This document shows positions 24,241 to 32,498 of a stretch of 64,000 nucleotides of DNA, in pieces (positions within the stretch are counted from its first letter, which is position 1; each line of letters starts with the position of its first letter). The notes below the pieces were generated by a model. It saw only the letters and a list, made by a program, of their open reading frames with translations, had not been told where the DNA came from and did no database searches. The stretch comes from Comamonadaceae bacterium. Lineage in GTDB: Bacteria; Pseudomonadota; Gammaproteobacteria; Burkholderiales; Burkholderiaceae_C. The stretch is from positions 1 through 64,000 of the forward strand of contig JAAFIW010000017.1 of assembly GCA_013297875.1 (NCBI GenBank), written 5' to 3'. A program made the position numbers and the translations under genes.

Positions 24241-25419
24241 ATGCAAGACATCGTCATCGTTTCAGCCGCCCGCACCGCCGTGGGCAAGTTTGGTGGCTCG
24301 CTGGCCAAGACCGCCGCCACCGACTTGGGGGCCATCGTCATCAAGGAAGCCATTGCCCGCGCCAGGCTGGACCCCGCGCAAATTGGCGAAGTCATCATGG
24401 GTCAGGTGCTGGCCGCCGGTGCCGGTCAAAACCCTGCGCGCCAGGCTTCGATGAAGGCCGGGCTGCCCAAAGAAGTGCCCGGCCTGACCATCAACGCTGT
24501 CTGCGGCTCGGGCCTCAAAGCCGTGATGCTGGCCGCGCAGGCCGTGGCCTGGGGCGACAGCGACATTGTGGTGGCCGGTGGCCAGGAAAACATGAGCGCC
24601 GCACCGCATGTGGTGCCCAACTCTCGCGACGGCCAGCGCATGGGCGACTGGAAAATGATTGACTCCATGATCGTCGACGGCCTGTGGGACGTCTACAACC
24701 AGTACCACATGGGCATGACCGCCGAGAACGTGGCCAAGAAGTACGGCATCACCCGCGAGATGCAAGACGCGCTGGCCCTCTCCAGCCAGACCAAGGCCGC
24801 CATTGCGCAAGACGCCGGCAAGTTCAAAGACGAAATCGTGGGCGTGAGCCTGGCGCAGAAAAAGGGCGACCCCATCCTGTTTGCACTAGACGAATTCATC
24901 AACCGCAAGAGCGACGCAGCCGCTTTGGCCGGCCTGCGCCCCGCGTTTGACAAGACCGGTACGGTCACCGCGGGCAATGCCTCGGGTATCAACGACGGTG
25001 CTGCTGCCGTGGTGGTGATGACCGCTGCCAAAGCCGCCGCCCTGGGCCTCACACCGTTGGCCCATATTGCCGCCTTTGCCACCAGCGGCCTGGACCCCGC
25101 CACCATGGGCATGGGCCCGGTTCCTGCTTCCCGCAAGGCGCTGGCCCGCGCCGGCTGGAAGCCACAAGACGTGGATTTGTTCGAGTTGAACGAAGCCTTT
25201 GCAGCCCAGGCCTGCGCGGTAAACAAGGAGCTGGACATTGACCCCGGCAAAGTCAACGTGAACGGCGGTGCGATTGCGATTGGTCACCCGATTGGCGCGT
25301 CCGGCTGCCGCATCCTGGTCAGCTTGTTGCACGAGATGCAGCGCATCGACGCCAAGCGCGGCCTGGCCGCGCTGTGTATTGGTGGCGGCATGGGAGTTTC
25401 CCTGGCCCTGCAACGCTGA
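24241..25419 (+). CDS. phaA: Acetyl-CoA C-acetyltransferase (beta-ketothiolase)
   Basis: The 392-residue thiolase has the acyl-accepting C88 in TINAVCGSGLKAV, the histidine motif GGAIAIGHPIGASG and the C-terminal cysteine in LCIGGGMG. It condenses two acetyl-CoA into acetoacetyl-CoA, the first step of polyhydroxybutyrate synthesis. AGGAG lies just before the ATG. It is followed by a GC-rich hairpin and a 41-bp repeat before phaB. Confidence 0.96.
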   Translation: MQDIVIVSAARTAVGKFGGSLAKTAATDLGAIVIKEAIARARLDPAQIGEVIMGQVLAAGAGQNPARQASMKAGLPKEVPGLTINAVCGSGLKAVMLAAQAVAWGDSDIVVAGGQENMSAAPHVVPNSRDGQRMGDWKMIDSMIVDGLWDVYNQYHMGMTAENVAKKYGITREMQDALALSSQTKAAIAQDAGKFKDEIVGVSLAQKKGDPILFALDEFINRKSDAAALAGLRPAFDKTGTVTAGNASGINDGAAAVVVMTAAKAAALGLTPLAHIAAFATSGLDPATMGMGPVPASRKALARAGWKPQDVDLFELNEAFAAQACAVNKELDIDPGKVNVNGGAIAIGHPIGASGCRILVSLLHEMQRIDAKRGLAALCIGGGMGVSLALQR

Positions 25420-25430
25420 GCCGGTCTTTA

Positions 25431-25468
25431 CCCTCTCCCGCAGGGCGGGAGAGGGCAGGGGTGAGGGC
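25431..25468. repeat. GC-rich hairpin repeat after phaA
   Basis: CCCTCTCCCGC and GCGGGAGAGGG form an 11-bp stem, followed by CAGGGGTGAGGG. There is no T-run, so it is a dispersed repeat rather than a classical terminator, though it may stabilise or attenuate the phaA message. The same family is at 17732, 53245 and 58133. Confidence 0.75.
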
Positions 25469-25588
25469 GGTCGTGCATACGCGCAACCGCCGCGCCGCGA
25501 AGGCGCTCACACAACCCGCTTCCGCTCTGCAGGACAGGGGGTAACTCCCCAGCAGATATTTGTGATTTAAGGGTAAAAATGGCGTTTA

Positions 25589-25629
25589 GCCCTTATAAAA
25601 CCTGCTCAAGCAGCTATTTAATTCATAGC
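25589..25629 (-). repeat. 41-bp dispersed element, phaA-phaB spacer
   Basis: On the minus strand: GCTAT, seven bases, ATAGCTGCTTGAGCA, seven bases, TAAGGGC. Intergenic copy; only the last heptamer deviates. Confidence 0.9.
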
Positions 25630-25678
25630 ACTTTTTTAACCAACCAACCGATCAACACAACCGAAAAGGAACATCATC

Positions 25679-26416
25679 ATGAGTAAAAAAGTAGCGTACG
25701 TCACCGGCGGCATGGGCGGCATTGGCACCGCCATCTGCCAGCGCCTGCACAAAGAAGGCTTCACCGTCATCGCCGGTTGCGGCCCCACCCGCGACCATGC
25801 CAAGTGGCTGGGCGAGCAGGCCGCACTGGGCTACAGTTTTCATGCCTCGGTAGGCAATGTCGGCGCTTGGGACAGCACCGTGGAAGCCTTCACCAAAACC
25901 AAGGCCGAGCACGGCACCATCGACGTGCTGGTCAACAACGCCGGCATCACCCGCGACCGCATGTTTTTGAAAATGACCCGCGAAGACTGGGACGCCGTGA
26001 TCGAAACCAACCTGAACAGCATGTTCAACGTCACCAAACAAGTGGTGGGCGACATGGTGGAAAAAGGCTGGGGCCGCATCATCAACATCAGCAGCGTGAA
26101 CGGCGAAAAAGGCCAGGCCGGCCAAACCAACTACTCCGCCGCCAAAGCCGGCATGCACGGCTTCACCATGGCCCTGGCGCAAGAGCTGGCCAACAAAGGC
26201 GTGACCGTCAACACCGTCAGCCCCGGCTACATCGGCACCGACATGGTCAAAGCCATCCGCGCCGAAGTACTAGACAAAATCGTCGCCACCATCCCCGTCA
26301 AACGCCTGGGGCAGCCAGAAGAAATTGCTTCCATCATTGCGTGGCTGGCTTCAGAAGAGGGCGGTTATTCCACGGGGGCTGATTTCTCGGTTAATGGTGG
26401 GTTGCATATGGGGTGA
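25679..26416 (+). CDS. phaB: Acetoacetyl-CoA reductase
   Basis: The 245-residue short-chain dehydrogenase has the cofactor motif VTGGMGGIGTAI, NNAGITRD, a catalytic serine at 138-139 and Y152-x3-K156 (NYSAAKAG). The C-terminal NTVSPGYIGTDMV and GADFSVNGGLHMG match PhaB, the NADPH-dependent reductase making (R)-3-hydroxybutyryl-CoA for PhaC. It completes the phaCAB set. Confidence 0.96.
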   Translation: MSKKVAYVTGGMGGIGTAICQRLHKEGFTVIAGCGPTRDHAKWLGEQAALGYSFHASVGNVGAWDSTVEAFTKTKAEHGTIDVLVNNAGITRDRMFLKMTREDWDAVIETNLNSMFNVTKQVVGDMVEKGWGRIINISSVNGEKGQAGQTNYSAAKAGMHGFTMALAQELANKGVTVNTVSPGYIGTDMVKAIRAEVLDKIVATIPVKRLGQPEEIASIIAWLASEEGGYSTGADFSVNGGLHMG

Positions 26417-26441
26417 TGGGCGGTCATTGCTTGGGCAATGC

Positions 26442-26482
26442 GCTACAAATATGGTAGCCGCCTGAGCATTCAATCTCTGGGC
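26442..26482 (+). repeat. 41-bp dispersed element downstream of phaB
   Basis: GCTAC, seven bases, GTAGCCGCCTGAGCA, seven bases, TCTGGGC. Intergenic, 25 bp after the phaB stop. Confidence 0.85.
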
Positions 26483-26528
26483 TGCAGGCCTAATCAGACC
26501 GCAGCACCGCCACCAGGCGGTGCGTGCA

Positions 26529-26636
26529 TCAAAAGCCTTGAGCTGCAAGCCCGATGTCGATGGAGTCAAGCTGCGCGTGGCCTTGGAGTAGTGAAGCCAA
26601 GGGATTGATATCCAATAGATAGCGCGTACAAGGCAT
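26529..26636 (-). pseudogene. Remnant of a PIN-domain (VapC-like) toxin gene
   Basis: A 35-codon minus-strand frame reads MPCTRYLLDINPLASLL and then QGHAQLDSIDIG before stopping. The start resembles the RYLLDTNxL opening of VapC/PIN toxins, in which the first aspartate binds metal. The remaining ~100 residues of the family are missing. It is a short decayed fragment; the call rests on that opening motif only. Confidence 0.35.
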
Positions 26637-26977
26637 CACGTTGGCCGCGTTGGGCTGCAACTGCATCACCGCGCCAAGTCAGGCGACCTGTCAAATCGCC
26701 AAGCTGTTAGCGACGCGTGACCTGCCCACAAAGCCTCTTCAGACGCTCTTCGCCCTATTGTCTTTCCCATCGGAGGCTTGACCTGCCATCAAGCATCCCA
26801 GTCGTTCAGCCACGCGTTGTGGTATCACGCTGTAACTCTAAGAAACTGTCATCGGCCCGACAGCGCCGCTGTGATAAAAACTGGTGCGGGTGGTGAATGG
26901 CGTAGCCTACAGTGAGGCGGCGTGTACACCGAATAATTATTAAATTTTTATAAACGAGAATATCGGCGGAGGAAAAA
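26637..26977. other. Intergenic region upstream of the rhs island
   Basis: No intact gene is recognised in this 341-bp stretch. Its right end is AT-rich (TTATTAAATTTTTATAAACGAG) and probably holds the rhs promoter. A strong ribosome binding site (GGAGG) precedes the rhs ATG. The drop in GC content begins here. Confidence 0.5.
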
Positions 26978-29900
26978 ATGCAATTCCATATCAGCGCTCA
27001 TAAAGATGCAATTGTCATTTATTTTAAATGGCTATTTGTATTTTTTGCGCTAGTACCCAATTTAGTCGATGCTCAATCTCAAATTACTCTAGCTACAGAA
27101 CCTGCCGAGCTTTGGCATATGCTCGGATTTGAGGCGCAATCGGGCGGTGGTACTTTTAAAACAAAAGAAGAGGTATTAGGCCGTTATAACGAATTGGCAA
27201 GTGCAGCATACGAAAATTGCATAAGGGCATCTGAATACTATTCATGTATGAAACGAATACCAAGCAATCCGCACTTCATGCCTGGATTTCCAAACAAGCA
27301 AAATGGCGATTACGTCTTGTTTAGCTTGAGTGTCACTGTATCCACCGCTTGGAAAACAGGCCCTGGCTCTTCTGGGTCTACAGTAGTGTATGAACCGGAA
27401 GGAGGGTTATTATTATTTCGATCCTTAAGGTGCCCCGATAGCGAGGGTTTTTCCGCTAGTGGCGTTTCTGATGGGCCTAACTCCGTTCAAGTGTCATGTG
27501 TTAAATCCGAGGTGCCTTCTCTTCAGTGTTCCCCGACGGTAGGTAATCCTATTCAGATTTATAACGGCGTGAAAACCGAATATGAAGTTGATTTTTCGAC
27601 AGCTGACGGTTTGATGGCACTGGAGCGCCAATATATGGGACAGGCAACCGGATGGCATTTTCCCGGTGATATGCGCTTGATGGACCTGCATTCACGAGCC
27701 ATCAGCAACCAGGGCATCAGCTTTCCTGTCAAGTTGTCCCAGGGTTTAGGTGTGGTAACTGAATGGCTGTTTTCACCCTATAAACGCACCGGGTTGAACC
27801 AGGAGGCTTTTTTTATAAATGCAGACGGCTCCAGAACCAAATATACAGCCGACACTGCTGGCAGCTATTCAACCGATGTGAGCGGAGAACGCATTCAACG
27901 CCTTACAACACCTACTGCGCAAGGTGCAGTTTGGCGCCGCACGCTTGCCGATGACACAGTAGAAGAATATGACGACGATGGACGCATTCGAAGGAAACAA
28001 TTGCGCCGAGGTGTTTTTGTAGATTATGTTTATCAAAGCGGCTTGCTCACGCAAATGCAAGATAGTTTGAATCGACGCATCGCTTTAAGCTATAATGCAG
28101 AGCGCAAATTAATCAGTGCCGCGTTGCCTGACGGCACGAGCATCAACTATGCTTATGCAAACGGACTGCTGTCGCGTGTAACTTATCCAGACAACACCAG
28201 CCGACAGTATTTGTACAACGAAGCGGGTTTGGTCGATGCAACCACTTCTGCACCATATTCTCTAACTGGAAAACTGGACGAAAACAACGTACGCATTGGC
28301 ACTTACAAATACGACAATTCCCGCCGCGCTATTTCTACCGAATCAGCAAACGGAGTAGCTAAAAACACCTTGTCTATTGGCAATGGATTCACTGAAGTCA
28401 TCTCGCCTTTGGGTGGTTATTTCAGAACTACCTTTGTGACGGTCAACGGGCGCACTGCAATGGACGCTCAAAACCGACCAATTGATATCGGTTCGCAGCC
28501 AGGTGGCATTAGATATACATACGATGCTGCTGGAAATGTTGCTTCTAGCATAAGCACTACTGACTTCTATAAATCTACTAAGACCTGCTACGCGTACGAC
28601 CTCACGCGCAACCTGGAGACGGCGCGCATTGAGGGTTTAAGCGCTAGTGCCGATTGCCCGAGCTCACTTTTGGCGGCCACCCAGCCGGCACCAGCCCAGA
28701 AAACAGTCACCCAATGGCACCCTACGTTCCGCCTGCCCGTGTTGATCACCGGGGCTGGACGGACGATGGCCTACACCTACGACGTATCAGGCAACAAACT
28801 CACCGAAACCATAACCGACACCACAGCCAACCAATCCCGCACCTGGGCCTACACCTACACCCCCCAAGGCCTGGTCGCCACCCTGGCTGACCCGCGCTCG
28901 GCTGCCGCAGGCAAGCTCTGGCAATTCACCTACGACGCCTCCGGCAACCGCACCCGCGTCAAAAACCCGCTGAACCAGGAAACTGTGTACACCCACGACG
29001 CAGCAGGCCGTGTGCTGACCGAGACCGCCCCCAACGGCCTGCTGTCAAGCTACACCTACGACCTGCGTGGCCGCCTGCTTACGGCCACCACCGGCAGTGG
29101 CCCAACCGCCGAAGCCACTAGCTACACCTACACCCCAAGCGGCCAACTGGCCAGCGCGCTGTTGCCCAACGGCTACCAAGTCAGCTACACCTACGACCCC
29201 GCCCAGCGCCTGATTTCCGCCGCAGACAACCGCAGCAACACCATTGCCTACACGCTGGATGCCATGGGCAACCGCACCCGCGAAGAAGTCAAAGACGCCA
29301 GTGGCCAAATCGCCCTTGTTACCAGCCGCACTATTAATAAAGCCAATCGAATGGTGGCCTTAAGAGGCGCGGGTGATCAAACCACCGCCCTGACCTACGA
29401 CGGCAACGGCGACCTCCTCAGCCAGGCCGACCCCCTGAACCAAACCACCACCTGGACGCTAGACGCCCTGCGCCGCCCCACCAGCACCAAGTTCGCAGAC
29501 AACGCCACCGCCAGCCAGACCTACAACGCCCTGGACCAACTCACCCAAGCCACCGACCCCAAAGGCGTGGCCACCATCTACGTGCGCAACGCCTTTGGCG
29601 AAGTGCTGCGCGAGACCAGCCCCGACATCGGCACCACCGTCTACACCCGCGATGCGGTGGGCGACGTGGCCACCATGACCGACGCCAAAGGCAACGTCAC
29701 ATCAATAGTGCGCGACGTATTGGGCCGCCCCACACAGATGAGCCGTTCGGCCACCGACCAAAGCTTCTTCACCTGGGACGCTGGAACAACAGGTGCCCAA
29801 ATCGGCTACCTCGCCAAACTCCAGGACAAAAGCGGCACCACCACCTACGAGCGCGACGCCTTCGGCCGCATCCTCAGTAAAACCCAAGCCGTCAACGACA

Positions 29901-31918
29901 ACCCCGCCAGCCCCAGCACCTACAAAACCAGCTACACCTACAGCACAGCGGCAACCGGCGCTGGAATTACGAATAGGGGCGAGCTGTCCAGCATCACCTA
30001 CCCCAGCGGCCTGAAGGTTCACTACACCCGCAGCCCAAGCGGCCAGATCAGCGCCATCAGCACCCAGGTGCCCGGCACCGGCAAACCCATCACCCCCTTC
30101 GTCAGTGGCCTGAGCTACACGGCTCTGGCCCAACCCAAAGCCTGGAGCTGGACATTCAACGGCGACGCAGCCACCCGAACCTTCGACACCGATGGCCGCA
30201 TGACCAGCAGCGAGCTGGCCAGCTACAGCTTTGATGCCGCCAGCCGCATCACTGCCATCACCCAACAACTCTGGGCCAGCCGCACCGTCACCCAAACCGT
30301 AGGCACCGGCACTGCCACGGTGACCCAGGACTACAAAATCCCGCAGACCTGGCAAGCCACCTACGACAACCGCAACCGGTTAACAGGCTTCACCCGCGCA
30401 GGCTCTGAAACCCGCTACACCTACGACGCCAACAGCAACCGCCTGAGCGCCATCGACAAAACCATCAGCGACACCAACGGCAATGGCACCTTTGACGTAC
30501 CCGACACAGCCCTGACCGCCAGCCAGACCCTGACCATCCAGCCCACCAGCAACCGCTTGCTCGGCTTTGCCCAAACCATCACCAACGTCAGAGGCACCCA
30601 AACCCTCAGCACAACAGCCGCCAGCGTCACCTACTCAATAGACGCCAACGGCAACCTCACCAGCGACGGCCTGCGAACCTTCGAATACGACGAATCCAAC
30701 CGCCTGGCCAAAGTCAAGATACTGAAAGACGGCGAAGCCGCCAGCATCAAGTATTTGTACAACGCACTGGGCCAACAAGTCTTCAAAAGCGAACCCAAGC
30801 CCGAGCAATTGCTACCCAACCAGACCGAGCTGGGCAGCAGCTTCATCACCTGGCTGAAGAACAACTTTGGCTGGCTGTATGCGCAGGCGCAGACGGATGC
30901 GAGCCTGGGTAGTGCCTACATGTATGCGGATGGGCAACTGCCCAGCTGGGCCGTGCTGGGCGAATACGACAACGGCAGTGCATCGGGCACCGGCAGAACC
31001 GAATACATCTGGCTGCCCACAGAAGACGGCAGCGCCATTCCGGTGGGCATGTTCAGAAACAGCAAGTTCTTGGCGATTCACCCGGATCACCTGGGCTCAC
31101 CGCGGCTGATGACCGACAGCACCAACAAGGTGGTGTGGCAGTGGGCTTACTCGGGGTTTGGGAATAACAAACCGATGGGGGTGTTGAAGCCGACGGCCAG
31201 TGCGACGGCGGCGTTCACGAATCAGCCCGTATTGCTGTCTGCGCCTGCGGTTGCTGCTGTGTTGGATTTGAGGTTTCCGGGGCAGATGGCGGATGAGGAG
31301 ACTGGGCTGTTTCTCAATCATTTCAGGTCATATCGTCCGACGGATGGGGCCTATACGCAGATGGATCCGATTGGGCTGGCGGGTGGGGCGAATAGGCGCG
31401 GATATGTGGAGGGGAATCCCTTAGGATTTATTGATCCTATGGGCCTTCAAACTGGTGGAATGGGTTTCCCGAACTTAGAAGGTGAGTTCAGAAATTATCA
31501 GGAAACTCTGATAAACACCTACACAGAAGTCTTGCTATTTGCAGCTACAGATGGAGCATTTGGTATGGCGGCAAGGGCGATGCAAGCGCACAGAGCTGCA
31601 AAGGCTGCTGAAGCAGCGCGTGATGCTGCAGGTGCTGCGGGTTATAGGAACTATGCGACCTATAGCGGCGGATCCAAGGATGGGACGGTTGTTGTTGGAA
31701 GGTCCCGTAATCCCCAAGGCTGTGCAGAAGACGATATTGCAAGACAACTAGGCTCAGACGCTCAAATGACAAAGGCGTTTGGATGGCGAAGAAGCAATAA
31801 GTCTGGGGAAGTCGAGTGGACCGAGATTCCAGTTTGTTTCAGTTGCCAAACGAAATACCAGCCATTTCAGTTTCCAAAGGATGTCAAAGCTGCACCTGGT
31901 GGTGCCTGGAGGAAATGA
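26978..31918 (+). CDS. rhs: Rhs/YD-repeat polymorphic toxin with C-terminal deaminase-like domain
   Basis: The 1646-residue protein has a hydrophobic N-terminal segment that looks like a Sec signal peptide (WLFVFFALVPNLVDAQS) and no PAAR domain. A DUF6531-like stretch (NPIQIYNGVKTEYEVDF) is followed by many YD repeats (ARYTYDA-type) forming the Rhs shell. The Rhs-associated core ends in YRPTDGAYTQMDPIGLAGG and DPMGLQ, the usual self-cleavage boundary. The last 155 residues (from ~1492) carry NPQGCAEDDIARQL and VCFSCQ, a C-A-E plus C-x2-C zinc signature of toxin deaminases (C1582, E1584, C1620, C1623). The first ~1.6 kb is AT-rich, then composition switches sharply near 28590, so the gene is a mosaic. 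Its neighbour downstream is the candidate immunity gene. Confidence 0.9.
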   Translation: MQFHISAHKDAIVIYFKWLFVFFALVPNLVDAQSQITLATEPAELWHMLGFEAQSGGGTFKTKEEVLGRYNELASAAYENCIRASEYYSCMKRIPSNPHFMPGFPNKQNGDYVLFSLSVTVSTAWKTGPGSSGSTVVYEPEGGLLLFRSLRCPDSEGFSASGVSDGPNSVQVSCVKSEVPSLQCSPTVGNPIQIYNGVKTEYEVDFSTADGLMALERQYMGQATGWHFPGDMRLMDLHSRAISNQGISFPVKLSQGLGVVTEWLFSPYKRTGLNQEAFFINADGSRTKYTADTAGSYSTDVSGERIQRLTTPTAQGAVWRRTLADDTVEEYDDDGRIRRKQLRRGVFVDYVYQSGLLTQMQDSLNRRIALSYNAERKLISAALPDGTSINYAYANGLLSRVTYPDNTSRQYLYNEAGLVDATTSAPYSLTGKLDENNVRIGTYKYDNSRRAISTESANGVAKNTLSIGNGFTEVISPLGGYFRTTFVTVNGRTAMDAQNRPIDIGSQPGGIRYTYDAAGNVASSISTTDFYKSTKTCYAYDLTRNLETARIEGLSASADCPSSLLAATQPAPAQKTVTQWHPTFRLPVLITGAGRTMAYTYDVSGNKLTETITDTTANQSRTWAYTYTPQGLVATLADPRSAAAGKLWQFTYDASGNRTRVKNPLNQETVYTHDAAGRVLTETAPNGLLSSYTYDLRGRLLTATTGSGPTAEATSYTYTPSGQLASALLPNGYQVSYTYDPAQRLISAADNRSNTIAYTLDAMGNRTREEVKDASGQIALVTSRTINKANRMVALRGAGDQTTALTYDGNGDLLSQADPLNQTTTWTLDALRRPTSTKFADNATASQTYNALDQLTQATDPKGVATIYVRNAFGEVLRETSPDIGTTVYTRDAVGDVATMTDAKGNVTSIVRDVLGRPTQMSRSATDQSFFTWDAGTTGAQIGYLAKLQDKSGTTTYERDAFGRILSKTQAVNDNPASPSTYKTSYTYSTAATGAGITNRGELSSITYPSGLKVHYTRSPSGQISAISTQVPGTGKPITPFVSGLSYTALAQPKAWSWTFNGDAATRTFDTDGRMTSSELASYSFDAASRITAITQQLWASRTVTQTVGTGTATVTQDYKIPQTWQATYDNRNRLTGFTRAGSETRYTYDANSNRLSAIDKTISDTNGNGTFDVPDTALTASQTLTIQPTSNRLLGFAQTITNVRGTQTLSTTAASVTYSIDANGNLTSDGLRTFEYDESNRLAKVKILKDGEAASIKYLYNALGQQVFKSEPKPEQLLPNQTELGSSFITWLKNNFGWLYAQAQTDASLGSAYMYADGQLPSWAVLGEYDNGSASGTGRTEYIWLPTEDGSAIPVGMFRNSKFLAIHPDHLGSPRLMTDSTNKVVWQWAYSGFGNNKPMGVLKPTASATAAFTNQPVLLSAPAVAAVLDLRFPGQMADEETGLFLNHFRSYRPTDGAYTQMDPIGLAGGANRRGYVEGNPLGFIDPMGLQTGGMGFPNLEGEFRNYQETLINTYTEVLLFAATDGAFGMAARAMQAHRAAKAAEAARDAAGAAGYRNYATYSGGSKDGTVVVGRSRNPQGCAEDDIARQLGSDAQMTKAFGWRRSNKSGEVEWTEIPVCFSCQTKYQPFQFPKDVKAAPGGAWRK

Positions 31919-32400
31919 TGAAGTCGATAGCTGAAGTTGAGATTGGCCGTATTACCTGGGACGATTTGAGGTCAGCAGGAGGGTTTGCTTCCACGATTCC
32001 AAAAGCCCTCGCGGATCTTTATGGAGCATCGACTCCAGAGCAGGCGCAAGATGCTTATTGGCGATTGGAAAACCATGTCGTGGTTCAAGGTCAGCTATAT
32101 CAAGCGGCCGAACAAGTCGTCTCGGTCTTACTAGCGATGTTGAGCGAAGAACGGCCAAGGCATGTGCGTATCAGTTCGCTTGAGTTGCTGCTCCAGATAT
32201 TGATGGGAGAACCACATACGCAGGAACTTTCCTTGGGCAACGCCAATTTAGCCGAGAGATGTAGGAATAAAGCTAAAGAAGGACTTTGGACTCTGTACAA
32301 GGAACTTCACCAGGGTGAGCGTGAAGCTGCTAGAGAAATTCTGGACGTTATTGAGGATTGTCGCGGCCGCCTAAGTTGCTTTGATCAGGCAGTCCCGTAG
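31915..32400 (+). CDS. Candidate immunity protein to the Rhs deaminase-like toxin
   Basis: The 161-residue acidic, helix-rich protein (starting MMKSIAEVEIGRITWDDL, later YQAAEQVVSVLLAMLSEE and ISSLELLLQILMG) has no signal peptide or membrane span. Its ATG overlaps the rhs stop codon (ATGATG over TGA), with GGAGG just upstream, so toxin and immunity are translationally coupled. This position immediately after a variable toxin tail is the defining context of Rhs immunity genes. I do not recognise the family. ATG 31918 is an equally possible start. Confidence 0.75.
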   Translation: MMKSIAEVEIGRITWDDLRSAGGFASTIPKALADLYGASTPEQAQDAYWRLENHVVVQGQLYQAAEQVVSVLLAMLSEERPRHVRISSLELLLQILMGEPHTQELSLGNANLAERCRNKAKEGLWTLYKELHQGEREAAREILDVIEDCRGRLSCFDQAVP

Positions 32401-32450
32401 TTCAAGTTAGTGCTTTAAGTCTTGGCATTTATGCATCAAATACGCCACCC

Positions 32451-32491
32451 GCCCCTGTAGAACCAGCTCAAGCAGCTATTAACTTCGTAGC
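32451..32491 (-). repeat. 41-bp dispersed element at the boundary of orphan rhs cassette 1
   Basis: On the minus strand: GCTAC, seven bases, ATAGCTGCTTGAGCT, seven bases, CAGGGGC. It sits 42 bp before the first base that matches the rhs core. Read in the rhs frame it encodes APVEPAQAAINFVA. Confidence 0.92.
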
Positions 32492-32498
32492 GTTTAGC

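Noticed and set aside
26978-31918. Assignment of the Rhs protein as a type VI secretion effector
   Set aside because: There is no PAAR domain, no VgrG/EagR neighbour and a signal-peptide-like N-terminus, so the secretion route is left open despite the TagH/kinase genes at 2067-5309.
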